Source: Anarhynchus alexandrinus (lineage: Eukaryota; Chordata; Aves; Charadriiformes; Charadriidae). From it: DNA of 64,000 nt. This document shows, one piece after another, positions 12,625 to 22,951 of the stretch. The first letter of the stretch is position 1. Each line of letters begins with the position of its first letter. The stretch covers positions 5,629,871-5,693,870 of the forward strand of contig VUYV01000016.1 of NCBI GenBank assembly GCA_008711295.1. Direction: 5' to 3'. Below the pieces are notes generated by a model. That model ran no database searches, was not told where the DNA came from, and worked only from the letters and a program-made list of their open reading frames with translations. Made by a program: the position numbers and the translations under genes.

Positions 12625-12645
12625 TTCAGCACCGCGGACAGCGGC
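12625..12645 (+). promoter_or_regulatory. RE1/NRSE site 2
   Basis: This is the best of the cluster, with 19 of 21 positions matching the RE1 consensus. Its first 20 bases are identical to site 1, 44 bp upstream, including the shared G at position 10. That suggests local duplication or homogenisation. It has the same strand and half-site spacing as site 1. Confidence 0.9.
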
Positions 12646-12673
12646 CGGGCCCCTCCGCTCGGCGGGCTGCCGT

Positions 12674-12694
12674 TTCAGCGCAACGGAGAAGGTT
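12674..12694 (+). promoter_or_regulatory. Degenerate RE1-like sequence
   Basis: TTCAGC followed by CGGA at the right spacing gives about 14 of 21 matches to RE1. The right half-site is broken (GAAGG instead of CAGCG). It overlaps the first two bases of the next site. It may be a decayed copy or chance similarity within GC-rich DNA. Confidence 0.4.
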
Positions 12695-12713
12695 CAGCAC
12701 CGCGGAGAGCTCC
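12693..12713 (+). promoter_or_regulatory. RE1/NRSE site 3
   Basis: Eighteen of 21 positions match the RE1 consensus. The left half TTCAGCACC is perfect and it shares G at position 10 with sites 1 and 2. The right half reads GGAGAGCTCC, with a G for C at position 15 and T for G at position 19. It is probably still able to bind REST, though more weakly than sites 1 and 2 (inference). Confidence 0.75.
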
Positions 12714-12952
12714 GCAGGGGTGGCCGCGCCGCGGAGGCGGGCGTGCTGCAGCGCCCTGCGGCTCCGCGCCCCCCCCCGCCTCCCCCCGGGCTGCCCTCCC
12801 CGGCAAGACCCCGCCATGGCGCACGGGAAGCGCCTTCCCCCGTTGGAAAGCGGCGGTGATGGCTCGTTCCAGGACAGGACGGCAGGCAGAAACAGTGTTG
12901 GGTTGTGCGGGAGCTCAGAATGCGAAGAGGGAGAAATTAAAAAAAAAAAAAA

Positions 12953-13142
12953 NNNNNNNNNNNNNNNNNNNNNNNNNNNNNNNNNNNNNNNNNNNNNNNN
13001 NNNNNNNNNNNNNNNNNNNNNNNNNNNNNNNNNNNNNNNNNNNNNNNNNNNNNNNNNNNNNNNNNNNNNNNNNNNNNNNNNNNNNNNNNNNNNNNNNNNN
13101 NNNNNNNNNNNNNNNNNNNNNNNNNNNNNNNNNNNNNNNNNN
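12953..13142. other. Assembly gap (190 N) in the CpG island
   Basis: The gap is bordered by a run of 14 A on the left and 15 C on the right. These are typical of short-read failure in GC-rich or homopolymer DNA. True length and content are unknown, and further promoter or 5'-UTR sequence could be missing. Confidence 0.99.
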
Positions 13143-15737
13143 CCCCCCCCCCCCCCCGCCCTCCGCGGTCGCGCTGCAGAGCGGTGCGGATCCCGCCGCC
13201 TTATGTAACGCGCCGCCCGGGGCTGCCCCGTCACGGTCCTCCCCCCGGTCGTCCTTTCCGCTCCCCGGCACCCCAGTCTCCCCAAACCCCTCCGTGCGGC
13301 TCATTGCTGGCGAAGTTGGTAACTTCGCTGCTTTCTGCGGGGCAAATAAACAAGGGGAGAAGGGGGGATCGGGTTTGTGCGTCCAGACACTGCGCTGCGT
13401 AGCTGCGTCAAACCAGGGCCGCGGGATCTGTCAGATTTACGTGCTTGGCTTGAATAATTGCTGCTGGTTTCGTTCCCAGCTGAAAAGGGGGGGGAAGGGG
13501 GTGCTGGTCTGTGGCGCAGCCCAGGGGTGGCGGAGCAGCCCCACAACCCATATCTGTCTGCTGCCAGCCCTGGCTGCAGCATCCGCAAGGACATGTCTGT
13601 CCGACACCCCCCCACCCCGTCCTAGCTCTGGGCATGGAACAACTCTCCCATCGACTGTGGCAACACGAGGACGGTGTGGTGCAATCATCCCTGTGAGTGG
13701 CAAGGGAAGGGATGGGGCCATCTGGGACATGAGTGCTCTGGGGTGTACAGCTGAGGAAGCAACTCTCTCCCAGGCCCCCCATCTCCCTGCGTGTCCCTGA
13801 ATCATGGGCAAAGACACCAGTCTAGGAAAAAGCAGCAGTGGTTATCCATTGCTTCTGCGTAGTGTAGAAGGAGTCAGCCAGGAGATGACCACTGAAGAGT
13901 TTGATACCTAGGATGAGTGCCAAAAAGACAACAGAGGTGACCAAACCAAAGGTGCAAGCAGGCCTGATTTGCAAAAGCAAGAGCTTGAGCCTGCCTCTGA
14001 AGTCAAGAGGAATTGCAGAAACTCAGCATGTTATGAAACAAAACGCAGCTAAACAGCAAACCCCAAATAAACGCAGCTTAACTTTCTTTCTACAACTAAC
14101 TAGAAAATTAGAGTGGCATTTCCAAGAGCACTCAGGACTGGGCTCTGTGTCCATTGAACTCATGGGGGCAGTGAAAGAAAGAACAGCAGAATCCAGTCAG
14201 TACCGAACCCTCAAATGAGACGCAGCTCCAATTTGCAGATTTATAGCACTGGAGGTGGGAGCTGCTTTTCAGGTCAACAGAAAGCTTTTCATTTGTCTCC
14301 GTATGCTTTAGGTATGGCAACAAATAGCAAGATTAAAGTGCTCAGGCAAATAAAGCATGGTCTCTACCTAATGCTTGCACTGCTTTAACTGAGCAAGGTA
14401 AGGAAACAAAATACTTTCCTGTCAGTATGAACAACTTCAGCAATTTTTATGCCTACATGTCACGAGGCTACAGCTTCTGCGTATGTAGCAACACTCGGGG
14501 AAAAATGGAAAGTGTATGGTATGGTGTAGGGCTCACTTTGTTAATAACTTCTTCTCTCAGGAATGTAGGGGAGCCGAGGAAGAGAAGAAACTGGTTTACC
14601 TTTGCCTTGGCTTGTCACGCAACTACACTTTTTCTGGATTTTTTTCCAGAATCTCTGTCATAACTCTTTATAATATAAGCACTGGACTTTCATCTGTACA
14701 TATTTATATACACACAGAGAAACATACTCATTTCACAGATTTCTAGGGTTATAAGCTAGGTAAAACCACAACAAATGTAGACTGACTTTGCAGCCTTCAT
14801 TGGGAAGAAGGCATTTTTCTATCTGTGAAGTTTCATCCACCACTAGCAATGCAGTCACCTTTGGGCTGGGTGAGTGCCAGGCAATCTGTAACAGTAAACT
14901 TATTCAAGCGTTTTAGAGCGTCTAACAGAGAGAAGAATAATGCGCTGCTTGAGAGCTGCGGCAGGATGCAGATCTCAGGCAGATCACGATTACCTCGAGA
15001 AAGCTGGACTTTGAAGTGGGCACCAGGGCTCACATATCTACTCCTGGGAGTGCTGGATATAGTTTGTCAAGGCCATCAGTTGTCAAAGAATAGCTTATTT
15101 CTTTTTAGTTCAATATTTTTGAGCCTTAAATAATATCTTTGCCCTTAGCTTCAATGAACTCTGGCTTTCTTCCTTACTGACTTTGCAGATTTAGCTTGCT
15201 GTATCATATTGCAATGAGCGCTTCTCCAAAACACACAAGTTCTATTCCTAGTTCTTGTCTACCATCTCTTTGTTACTCCCTCCACAAATACTTAGATACA
15301 CACTCCCACCAGCAAAATCTGCCTCTCAATCAGATCATAGTTTTCAATATGCTGTCCCACATCCCACTAAATTTTCTAGGACTTTCCTTTCCACCAAGCA
15401 CAAAGACAAGTCAACTTCATAGGCTCAAAATTGTTCTTTCCTGCTTTACGATGGCCCTATGGCTGATGTGAGACTGAAAAGTGGATTTGAATGGCCTTGA
15501 GGAAGTGTTTGAATCACTTGCCCTGTTATTTCAGAAGGAAATTGAGCTTTGCCTTTACATCTTCTGTTGTGTTCACTTGCTATTTTCTCATCACTTACTT
15601 CAACTTCATGCTCACCTACAATCCTCTTTTGACTACTGCTAAAGAGCACTGTGATGAAAGAAACACAAACTTGGGCAAAGCATTAGGACCCTGATGTGAA
15701 GGGAGATGAGCGTGGACTTCTGATTTTGATTATCCCA

Positions 15738-15808
15738 AGGAGTCTAATCCAAAGTCAGTTGAAATCAAGGAAAATACTTCCACTGGTGAGGTAGACTTTG
15801 CACGAGAC
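15738..15808. repeat. Possible ancient palindromic MITE-like repeat, decayed
   Basis: The stretch AATCCAAAGTCAGTTGAAAT with its partner near 15790 (AGACTTTG) resembles the amniote repeat whose core reads 'gatccaaag-cccattgaaatcaatgg' and its mirror image. That family is abundant in turtles and crocodilians and survives as old traces in birds. The match is from memory of the family and is weak. Confidence 0.3.
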
Positions 15809-16079
15809 TCTGAATAAGCTCACCAGTCAGGCTGTGCGCTGCTAGAGGTGAATGCAGGGTATGGAGAGCTTTCCGTTCCCAGCAATGGGTGTGTATTGAT
15901 CAGCCGTGTAGTCCAAGAGGAGTCACTGCACATCATTTTGTGGGACTTATAACAAAGACTATGTTTAACAGTTTAGGTTTTTCAAAGGAAAGCTAGTGCT
16001 GCATACATGTCCCCTCTGAAATGTGCTGGCACACTGTGAGTCTAAAGAGAATTCAATCATTGCATTATAAGCTTTTGCT

Positions 16080-16105
16080 TTTTTCTTTTTTTTTTTTTTT
16101 TTTAA
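16080..16105. repeat. Poly-T run in intron 1
   Basis: A T-rich run, including an uninterrupted block of about 18 T, lies within intron 1. It has no further visible significance. Confidence 0.7.
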
Positions 16106-18362
16106 TAATGAGAGATATGGTATCTTATCTTATGTACTGGAGAAAGCTGAATTCTAATACAAGCACAGGGAGAAGGAAATAGAAGGTAATTAATCATGAC
16201 TCTTCCTAGCCTTTGAAAGCTGAAAGTTAATGCTGACCACTCTGTGTTCTGTCTGGCTGTTTAAAAGAAAAAGATTTTGTAGTTTTTTTTTGTTTTTTTT
16301 AAAGCTAACAATGCTCCATTTTGCTTTTTAAATTGGATTTAACTTACTATTGGGCAACACTGTCGACTGGTGTGAATTAGCATAGCTGAGTGCTGTGCTA
16401 CAGTACAGGCTGGTGAGCTCCTGAGCTGGGGCTCATCATTCATATTTTAAAACAGAAATGGGTGTACTTGCTGAAAGAGCAGTTTTTTCTATAAACAGAA
16501 GTAACTTGAAATGCCATCCCCCCAAATCATATTTTTACCAGCCTGGTTTCATTGTTGTGGGTTCTCACAGACAAGGTTCATACAGCTAGTCTGCCTCAGA
16601 AATGGTGACAGTAAGCAACGATGAAGCAGCGGAGGAGGAATACTGCAAGTTATGGCTGTATTTCAGGTTGGGTTCTGCTGCACTCTGCTGGTACATAACA
16701 CCAGCAGAACTTTTTATATGGAGTAAAACCCAGGACACAGCTGAGTTTTTCCTAGAGGCACATTTGTGCGCAGAAAAAATGAGAACTGTATAAATGGATG
16801 TGGAACAAAATGAAACCTGCGCTTCCAGGGGCTGTTTGATTTCACAGACTGAGCTTCCTAGCAGTAGTCATTTACTTTTCTTCCAAATCGAGAAGTAGCG
16901 GGAAGTTTTCCTGCATTCCAATAAATACACAGGAAAATTATGCTTCTTCCATGAGGATTTTTAAGGCAGTATTTTTAATATTTGACTACTCAGACATATT
17001 ATTGGTAGAGTAGAAGAATAAAGGCAAAGTCAAGTCTCACTGTACACATTTCCAAAACAGAGAGAGAGGAACAGTTCTTAAATATTTTTACTGTAATTAT
17101 AGTTTTCCTTGTACTTTTAATATGACAACATTATTGTGCCACAGTTTACTGGTAGAATCCCTGAGCAAAATGTTAATTATCATAGCCTGTGTCAGTGCTA
17201 ACAACTAAAATTTATATCCTAGACATTACAAAAGGATGCTTCATGTAGGCGATTTTTGAAATTAATGCAAGATTTGCTATTTCTTACTCAAAATCTAGTG
17301 ATTAACAGGCAGGTGCACATACAAAGGCCCTGCAGAGTGCTTGGTAGGGCATGTTTCTAATTTTGCATTGATTGCCTCCATCTCCCACAATTTCTCAGTA
17401 GCATATCCTTACTAAAAATCCCAGGCAGCAAATCTCCAAAGGCTGTCACAGTCGCTAGCCTGTTGAAGAGACTAGAAGACTAGTGTGGAGTGAGTTGAAA
17501 ACTAAAGTCACGATCACATTGAAGCTATGGTGTTTTTCATGATGTATTTAGTTGTTATAATTACTCTCCACCTTAAGGAGAAAAATTCTGTTTCTGGGTT
17601 GCAATACAGTTGTACCAGAAGAAGGAATTTAATTTTTTTTTTTTTGTATAAACTAATTATTTGGAAGATGTGCCAACTGCTCCTTTGATTCCTTCCCCTC
17701 TCCTGGAAATTATAGCTCACAGTGGAACTGTGCAGATGCCAGTTCATTGATCTGCCCTACAGAGGTAAATATATTTCCTCCAGCTACTCTAAAAAAAGTT
17801 ACAAAACACAACTATACTTCTTCAGAAGACCTGATCTGTCAAAATAATGTTACCATTCACTGATTTTTTTTAAATAGGAACAGAAGTCTTCCATGCATAT
17901 TTAAGAATCTTTTAAAAGAAATGCAACTAAAATTAGCTTCACCATGCTTTAGATGCAAATTAAAGTTTTCTTTCTCCCCTCTGTGTTAATATTTTTTGGT
18001 TCAGTCTAGTCCTCATTCACATCTTTAGACATCTCACCGTCTACCTCAAAAGGATTTAGACAAGCTTGCATTTCTGCAGGCATCAGGGCGTTGCTGTGTG
18101 ATTCAGCCTGGCGCTGCTCCTGCCTGGTATGCCTCTGCACCGTGTATGCACACATGGACACACACCTCTCCGAGCTCGGGGTTGCCTGTGCTGAGCAGCG
18201 CTGACCCCGTAGGTGACCAACACTGTTAGGAGAGAAATTTCTGTTCTCTATTTATTAGGCGCAGACATCTCTTAGGAATAATTTGTTCTTGCAGAAAGCA
18301 GTAAGAAAGCTATTGCAAATTATTGGACTGGAGATGTTCAGTAACAGTCAGTTTAGCTTCAG

Positions 18363-18510
18363 ACATTGTGGTTTAGTGATTAAAGCACAGGGGCTGCACC
18401 CAGAATATCTGGATTTGGGTGCAAGTATCACGCACTAAATAGATGTAACCTTTGTCAAGTGCCTCAATTACCTCCATCCACAGAAGACAGAACTGAGATT
18501 AAAACAACTT
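18363..18510 (+). repeat. Ancient MIR-like (CORE) SINE
   Basis: GTGGTTTAGTGATTAAAGCA matches the tRNA-derived head of MIR, whose A-box region reads like 'tagtggttaagagca'. About 75 bp later, TAACCTTTGTCAAGTGCCTC matches the MIR core 'tgaccttgggcaagt-actt'. The order and spacing fit a plus-strand MIR. MIR-type SINEs predate the bird-mammal split and are old, diverged fossils in bird genomes. It should not be called a tRNA gene, because there is no cloverleaf. Confidence 0.6.
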
Positions 18511-19354
18511 TTAGTTTCCATTACTCAGCTTCAGATGTAGAACAAGTAACCTGTACCTTTGGAAAGATATTTTTATGTATATGAGGGCATAACAGTCTTC
18601 ACTGCCTGGGGTTGGTGATCTCAAAATTGATAGCCCTAAAACGCAACTTCCTCCCAACATAGGTGGTTATTATTTACTTAGCATTCAAGGGGTGATACAC
18701 ATGGTTGTCCCCTTCAGGTTTGTAAGAGGCTTGGCTGGAAGGTGCCATGTAAACCCAGATTATTGGTATTACATTCACGACAGTAAGAGAAGAAAGCGGT
18801 CTCAGACCAGAAGGTAGATGAAACATTTACGCCTTTGATCATGCTCTTGTGGCCAGGCATAACACAAGACAACAAGTTTGCCAGAGCCATATTTTACCAT
18901 TGAGCATTTTACCAGAGCTGCATTAAGCTGCAGGGGTAGAGTGGGACTGAGCCCTCTCTCTTCAACAGCACCAGTTCCAAACCGATAACGTGACAGCTGA
19001 ATATACAACTCAGATATGTTTTGTGAATATTTGAGTATTTCAGCCAAACATTTGCTTTTCCGGAGAGTATTCACCTAAGTGACACTCAAGTATGTGAAAA
19101 GCCCTCAAGAAACAAACTAAGGTATGCGAACCCAATTAAATTGGAATTCACTGCTGACTTCTAACAGCCGTTCTCCCCAGAGAAGCATTTGTTTTATTTG
19201 CTCAGCTGTATGGAGACATGTATTTGTTTCTTAGCCTTTTGAAGGACTTCCTACAGGGTTTTTTTGCCATTAAAAACATGTTCTTGTGATATGGTACCCG
19301 TATTGCAATTCCTGAAAATATGTCTTTTCTTATATCAACAAGAGTAGCAGAGAC

Positions 19355-19486
19355 AGGAAGGCCAATAGCAGCAAAGGGCTTTAAGATGGCACTTGATGAA
19401 TTCATGAAGGGGATTATATGACGTAGCTGTTGGTGGTCACAAGAGACTAGACTTGATAAGGCAGCAAGTCCGTTCAAGTCTGATTT
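19355..19486 (+). mobile_element. Ancient diverged CR1 3' end
   Basis: The segment GGCACTTGATGAATTCATGA, followed by GATTATATGACG and then GACTTGATAAGGCAGCAAGT, parallels the 3' end of older amniote CR1 subfamilies. These carry 'gacttgacaaattcatgga' and 'gactcgatgacc-aggaggtccc'. It is much more diverged than the three young CR1 copies and has lost the 8-bp tail repeats. Confidence 0.55.
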
Positions 19487-21326
19487 TCCTAAGAGGTTTT
19501 TCTTATTTAAAAAAAGAAAAGAGAGGAGAAAAAAGGCCTGGGTGGCTCTCTGCTGTAGTGGAGGCCTGTCAAGTCAGTTCATTTTAGAGATGAGCATGTC
19601 AAGAAAGAGACGGGAAAAAATCCTTGAGGCACCAGGAATGCACTAAGTATAATTGAAAATGCTCTAGACCACTTCTGTAATGCAACAGTAGGACCACCTG
19701 CATGCCTCAAGTTTTCAATATTAGCAAGGCATCTTTAAATCATTGCATCATCTAGTTCCCTTTTTCTTAAATAACTGTTCTAAATAGTACAAAATACCTG
19801 CTCCCGGATCAACTTTTAGGCTCTCAAGATCATTTTCTAAGCCTGGTAAACAAGAACTGGTGTGCATTTCTAACAGGTTGACAAATAAGAACACAAGAGA
19901 GCTGCAGACATCACAAAAAAGGTATTAGCTATTGTAGTACTCCAATTCCCAGATTAGTGCCCGGGGCACTTAATGTTACAGTAATAAGCAGGCTGATAGA
20001 TGGTAGCATGTGACAGAAAAGCCTAGCAGCACTTCTTGTCCTCTGGAGGCCTCAGTAACTATGCTGCCTTTTTGTTTCTTGGAGTTTGGGGTCTCCTCCC
20101 AGTCCCAACTCACCTTATCCAGCCTCAGCTTTCTGCTCTCCTCGTATTCCCCAAATGCTCCAAGGGAAACCACCCTGCCAAGAGAGGGAGATACAAGGAA
20201 AGACTCCCTTCAGCCCCATTGAGGACAAGGGTCTCAGTGTGCTGGAGTGGACAGAGAAGGCATTACATGCAATGGGTCACCCAGAACACAAAGGGACAAA
20301 CGGAAAGAACAGGAAGACAGAACCACAGTGACGATGGAGATGAAGAGCTAACTCTTAGCTCCTGGCTACATAAGCACGCTCAGCTACAAGGGCCAGTGCT
20401 TCCCTCTCCTTTGACTGTTCATTGAGGCCAGAAGAAGTTACCCATCAGTGAGCTGAGCCCCCTATAAAACAGAACATCCCACAGGCTATATGGCTTCTCT
20501 GTATTAACTGCTTCTCCAGCAGTACAATTATCCAGTCTAGATTTCAAATATTGCCCATGGTGGAGAATGTGACAATATATGGTTTTTAACTGAACAGTGA
20601 AATCCAATAAATTTTTTATTGTGGATGCAACCATTTATCTGCAAAGTTATTAAACTGCTGTTTAGATTGACGAGCAGCTCTGCTGCTGCCCTTCTGTGAT
20701 TTTTCCTGTAGTTACTCCTATTCCTTTATGGATCAACACTTGCTTTCCTTTTTAACATTCATATTCTTAACAGCTCTGTCCTTTCCCAGTCAGGATCCTG
20801 TTATATTTCTGCTCCTTCCTTGCCCCCAGAAAGCCTTTTCTTGCCCTTAGGAGATTACGCACAAAGCTTTTAAAAGATTCCCTAGCCTGGCAGGTGAAGA
20901 GATAAGACACTGATCCAATGGCCAGGACATACTCTGTGATGCTGGAGATTAAACCTTCAAGCAAAGAATGTGGGACTCCAGAGCTGTTTACAGATTTCAG
21001 TTTCTTTACCTTCTTTTTGTGGTCTAGCCTCTTTCTGTGGTGACATTTCCAAGAAATGTGTTGTACTGTCAGCTGTTCTCCAGACAAAGTGTTCTTCCAT
21101 TCATGCCTGCAGCCAGAATCTATTTCTCAGAACAATCTACTTTCTGGATAAAGTCAGAGACCCTTCAAAATTTAGCCATGCTTTCCACTATTGTCAAACA
21201 TGGCAGGGCAAACCCTGGATTTAGAAGAGTCACTTGTATCTTAACAAAGCAATGATCCACTGTACCAATAATGCTGCAGAAGGGGACAAGAGAATAAGAA
21301 AGAGAAGAATATAAATAGGGGAAACT

Positions 21327-21343
21327 GGGGGGGGGGGGGGGGG
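21327..21343 (+). repeat. Poly-G run (17 G)
   Basis: Seventeen consecutive G in intron 1 form the longest G homopolymer in the window. It could form a quadruplex on its own strand, and its length in the assembly is doubtful. Confidence 0.9.
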
Positions 21344-22897
21344 AGAAATGCCAGTCAGACTAAAATAAGAGAAAGGACAGGATGGACTTTTTGATTAATT
21401 CTCTTTCTTGATGGTCTTTCCTTATGAGCATGCCGATGACAATTAACTAGACTTAAAAAGTAAACTTCAATACTCAAGTTTTTGGCAGTAGCATCTTAAA
21501 AGTGTCCTGAAGTGTTAGGTTATAAAACATTCTCACTCCTGGTATCCAGCCTGTGTCCCTTTAGAAGATAGACCCTCTGTTCAATATTTGCATTTTAAAA
21601 TGCAAAGGGTATGCAAAGGTGCACCCTTACTCCTAAATCTCATGAAGAGTTTGGAGTAGCTTAACTCCTATTTCTTTCACTGAGAAGAAAACCTATAGCG
21701 GTTGGTGGGCATGGACCCTAAAGGACAGCTTTGCAAACCATTGCTGCAAGCTGAGAAAAAGAAGGTCTGCCCAGCAGGCAGCACACCCCAAGCTCACACT
21801 TCAGTGTTTGCCTTTACGTTCAACTTTTCTGCTGGCTACTTCCTTCAAGCACCAATCTTTCTGGCCCCAGATCTCTTAACAAGAAAGCCAGGCCAATGAG
21901 AAAGCAAAGCCACCATAGCTGCTTAATAACCCTAAGTCTGACTGATTCTTGAGTCAAGCTCTGTGTGCTGCCAACTGCAGGCAAAGATAGGGCTGCAGGG
22001 TGTCCTCCTCTTCCTCCTCTGTCCTGCTGCCAGACACAGGGAGAGCAAACCCTGGGGAGGGAAGCAGAGGGGTGGCGTTCACATGCAGGCCTACAACTTG
22101 CCATGACATCTAAGGGTAGCACAGAGACACCACAACACTGTTTTTTGCAGGCAATACATATTCTTCGTGTATTCAGCTATGCTACTTTTAAGGGTTGCAG
22201 CATGTTAATGCGCTGCTAGAGAAGGGGGAAATTAAGAACCAGGCAGAGTTTAGCCACTCTGAAGTCTTATAGATGCATATACAGACACCAAGACACCAGG
22301 ATGGCAGTCTTTGTGAGAACTGCAGGGGCTGTTCCCCTGTAGTTAGTGTTTCAGAGACAAATAGCTGAGCAAAACTTTACTGACTGCTATCTACTCACTG
22401 CGGTATTTGAGACAGCGCTTGCTCTGCAGCACTTCCATTGAAAATAAAAGCAAACTAGTGTTTGTGATATCACAAGGTAGAGCCCAGACTTTTTTCTTTT
22501 AGCTAGAAAGCCTGAAAAAGGCACTCTTTTTCAAGTGTGTTAGAAATAGAAGCCTATTTTAGAAAAGACATGAAGTTATCAGTGCAAATTAATAGCACCA
22601 GATGGGGGGTTAAATTACTGCCTCACAGCTGAAGACATGAAACAGAATGAAAGTGGTAGACTATAAAAAGGGCATCACCAGAAGTGATGAGATCCCACTG
22701 CGAGGTGGGATTTGCGAACACTGTGCTCGTGCTTGTAAGCAGTTGCTCAGATGAATGGTTTTATGGGCCAGAGCGAGGGAGAGAAAGGAAAAAAAGTTAC
22801 AGCCACTTTGAAGATCATGTCTCAGTTTACTTCTTTGCTCAGGACAAGCTGTCCAGCAGCACAAACTACAATTAAATATCATAGAGTTCTGTCTCCT

Positions 22898-22951
22898 GGG
22901 ACAGGAAAGCTCGCCGGGACAGGAAAGCTCGCCAGGACAGGGGAGCTCGCC
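22898..22951 (+). repeat. 18-bp minisatellite, three units
   Basis: There are three direct copies of an 18-bp unit, GGGACAGGAAAGCTCGCC, at 22898-22915, 22916-22933 and 22934-22951. The first two are identical and the third differs at three positions. Because the unit is a multiple of three it makes a repeated peptide in one frame, but no gene supports this being coding. Confidence 0.9.

Larger units (their letters stand above)
11900..13430. promoter_or_regulatory. SNAP25: CpG island at the SNAP25 5' end
   Basis: This is a GC-rich, CpG-dense block that contrasts sharply with AT-rich flanks. It contains Sp1-type GC boxes (GGGGCGG at 12053 and 12211), CCGCT repeats near 12020, an RE1 cluster at 12581-12713 and a 190-base assembly gap. 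It is the only CpG island in the window and lies about 34 kb upstream of the coding exon 2. That fits the known vertebrate SNAP25 layout, where a non-coding first exon is followed by a very long intron 1. The long open frame across it (12304-13800) is a composition artefact. Confidence 0.85.

Noticed and set aside
12304..13800. 498-codon open frame through the CpG island
   Set aside because: It spans 190 N, is built from GC-rich Arg/Pro/Gly/Ala codons and overlaps equally long frames on both strands. It also covers the RE1 cluster. It is a composition artefact, not a gene.
18363..18440. tRNA gene suggested by an A-box-like segment
   Set aside because: There is no cloverleaf or anticodon arm. 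The sequence continues into a MIR core, so it is a SINE fossil.
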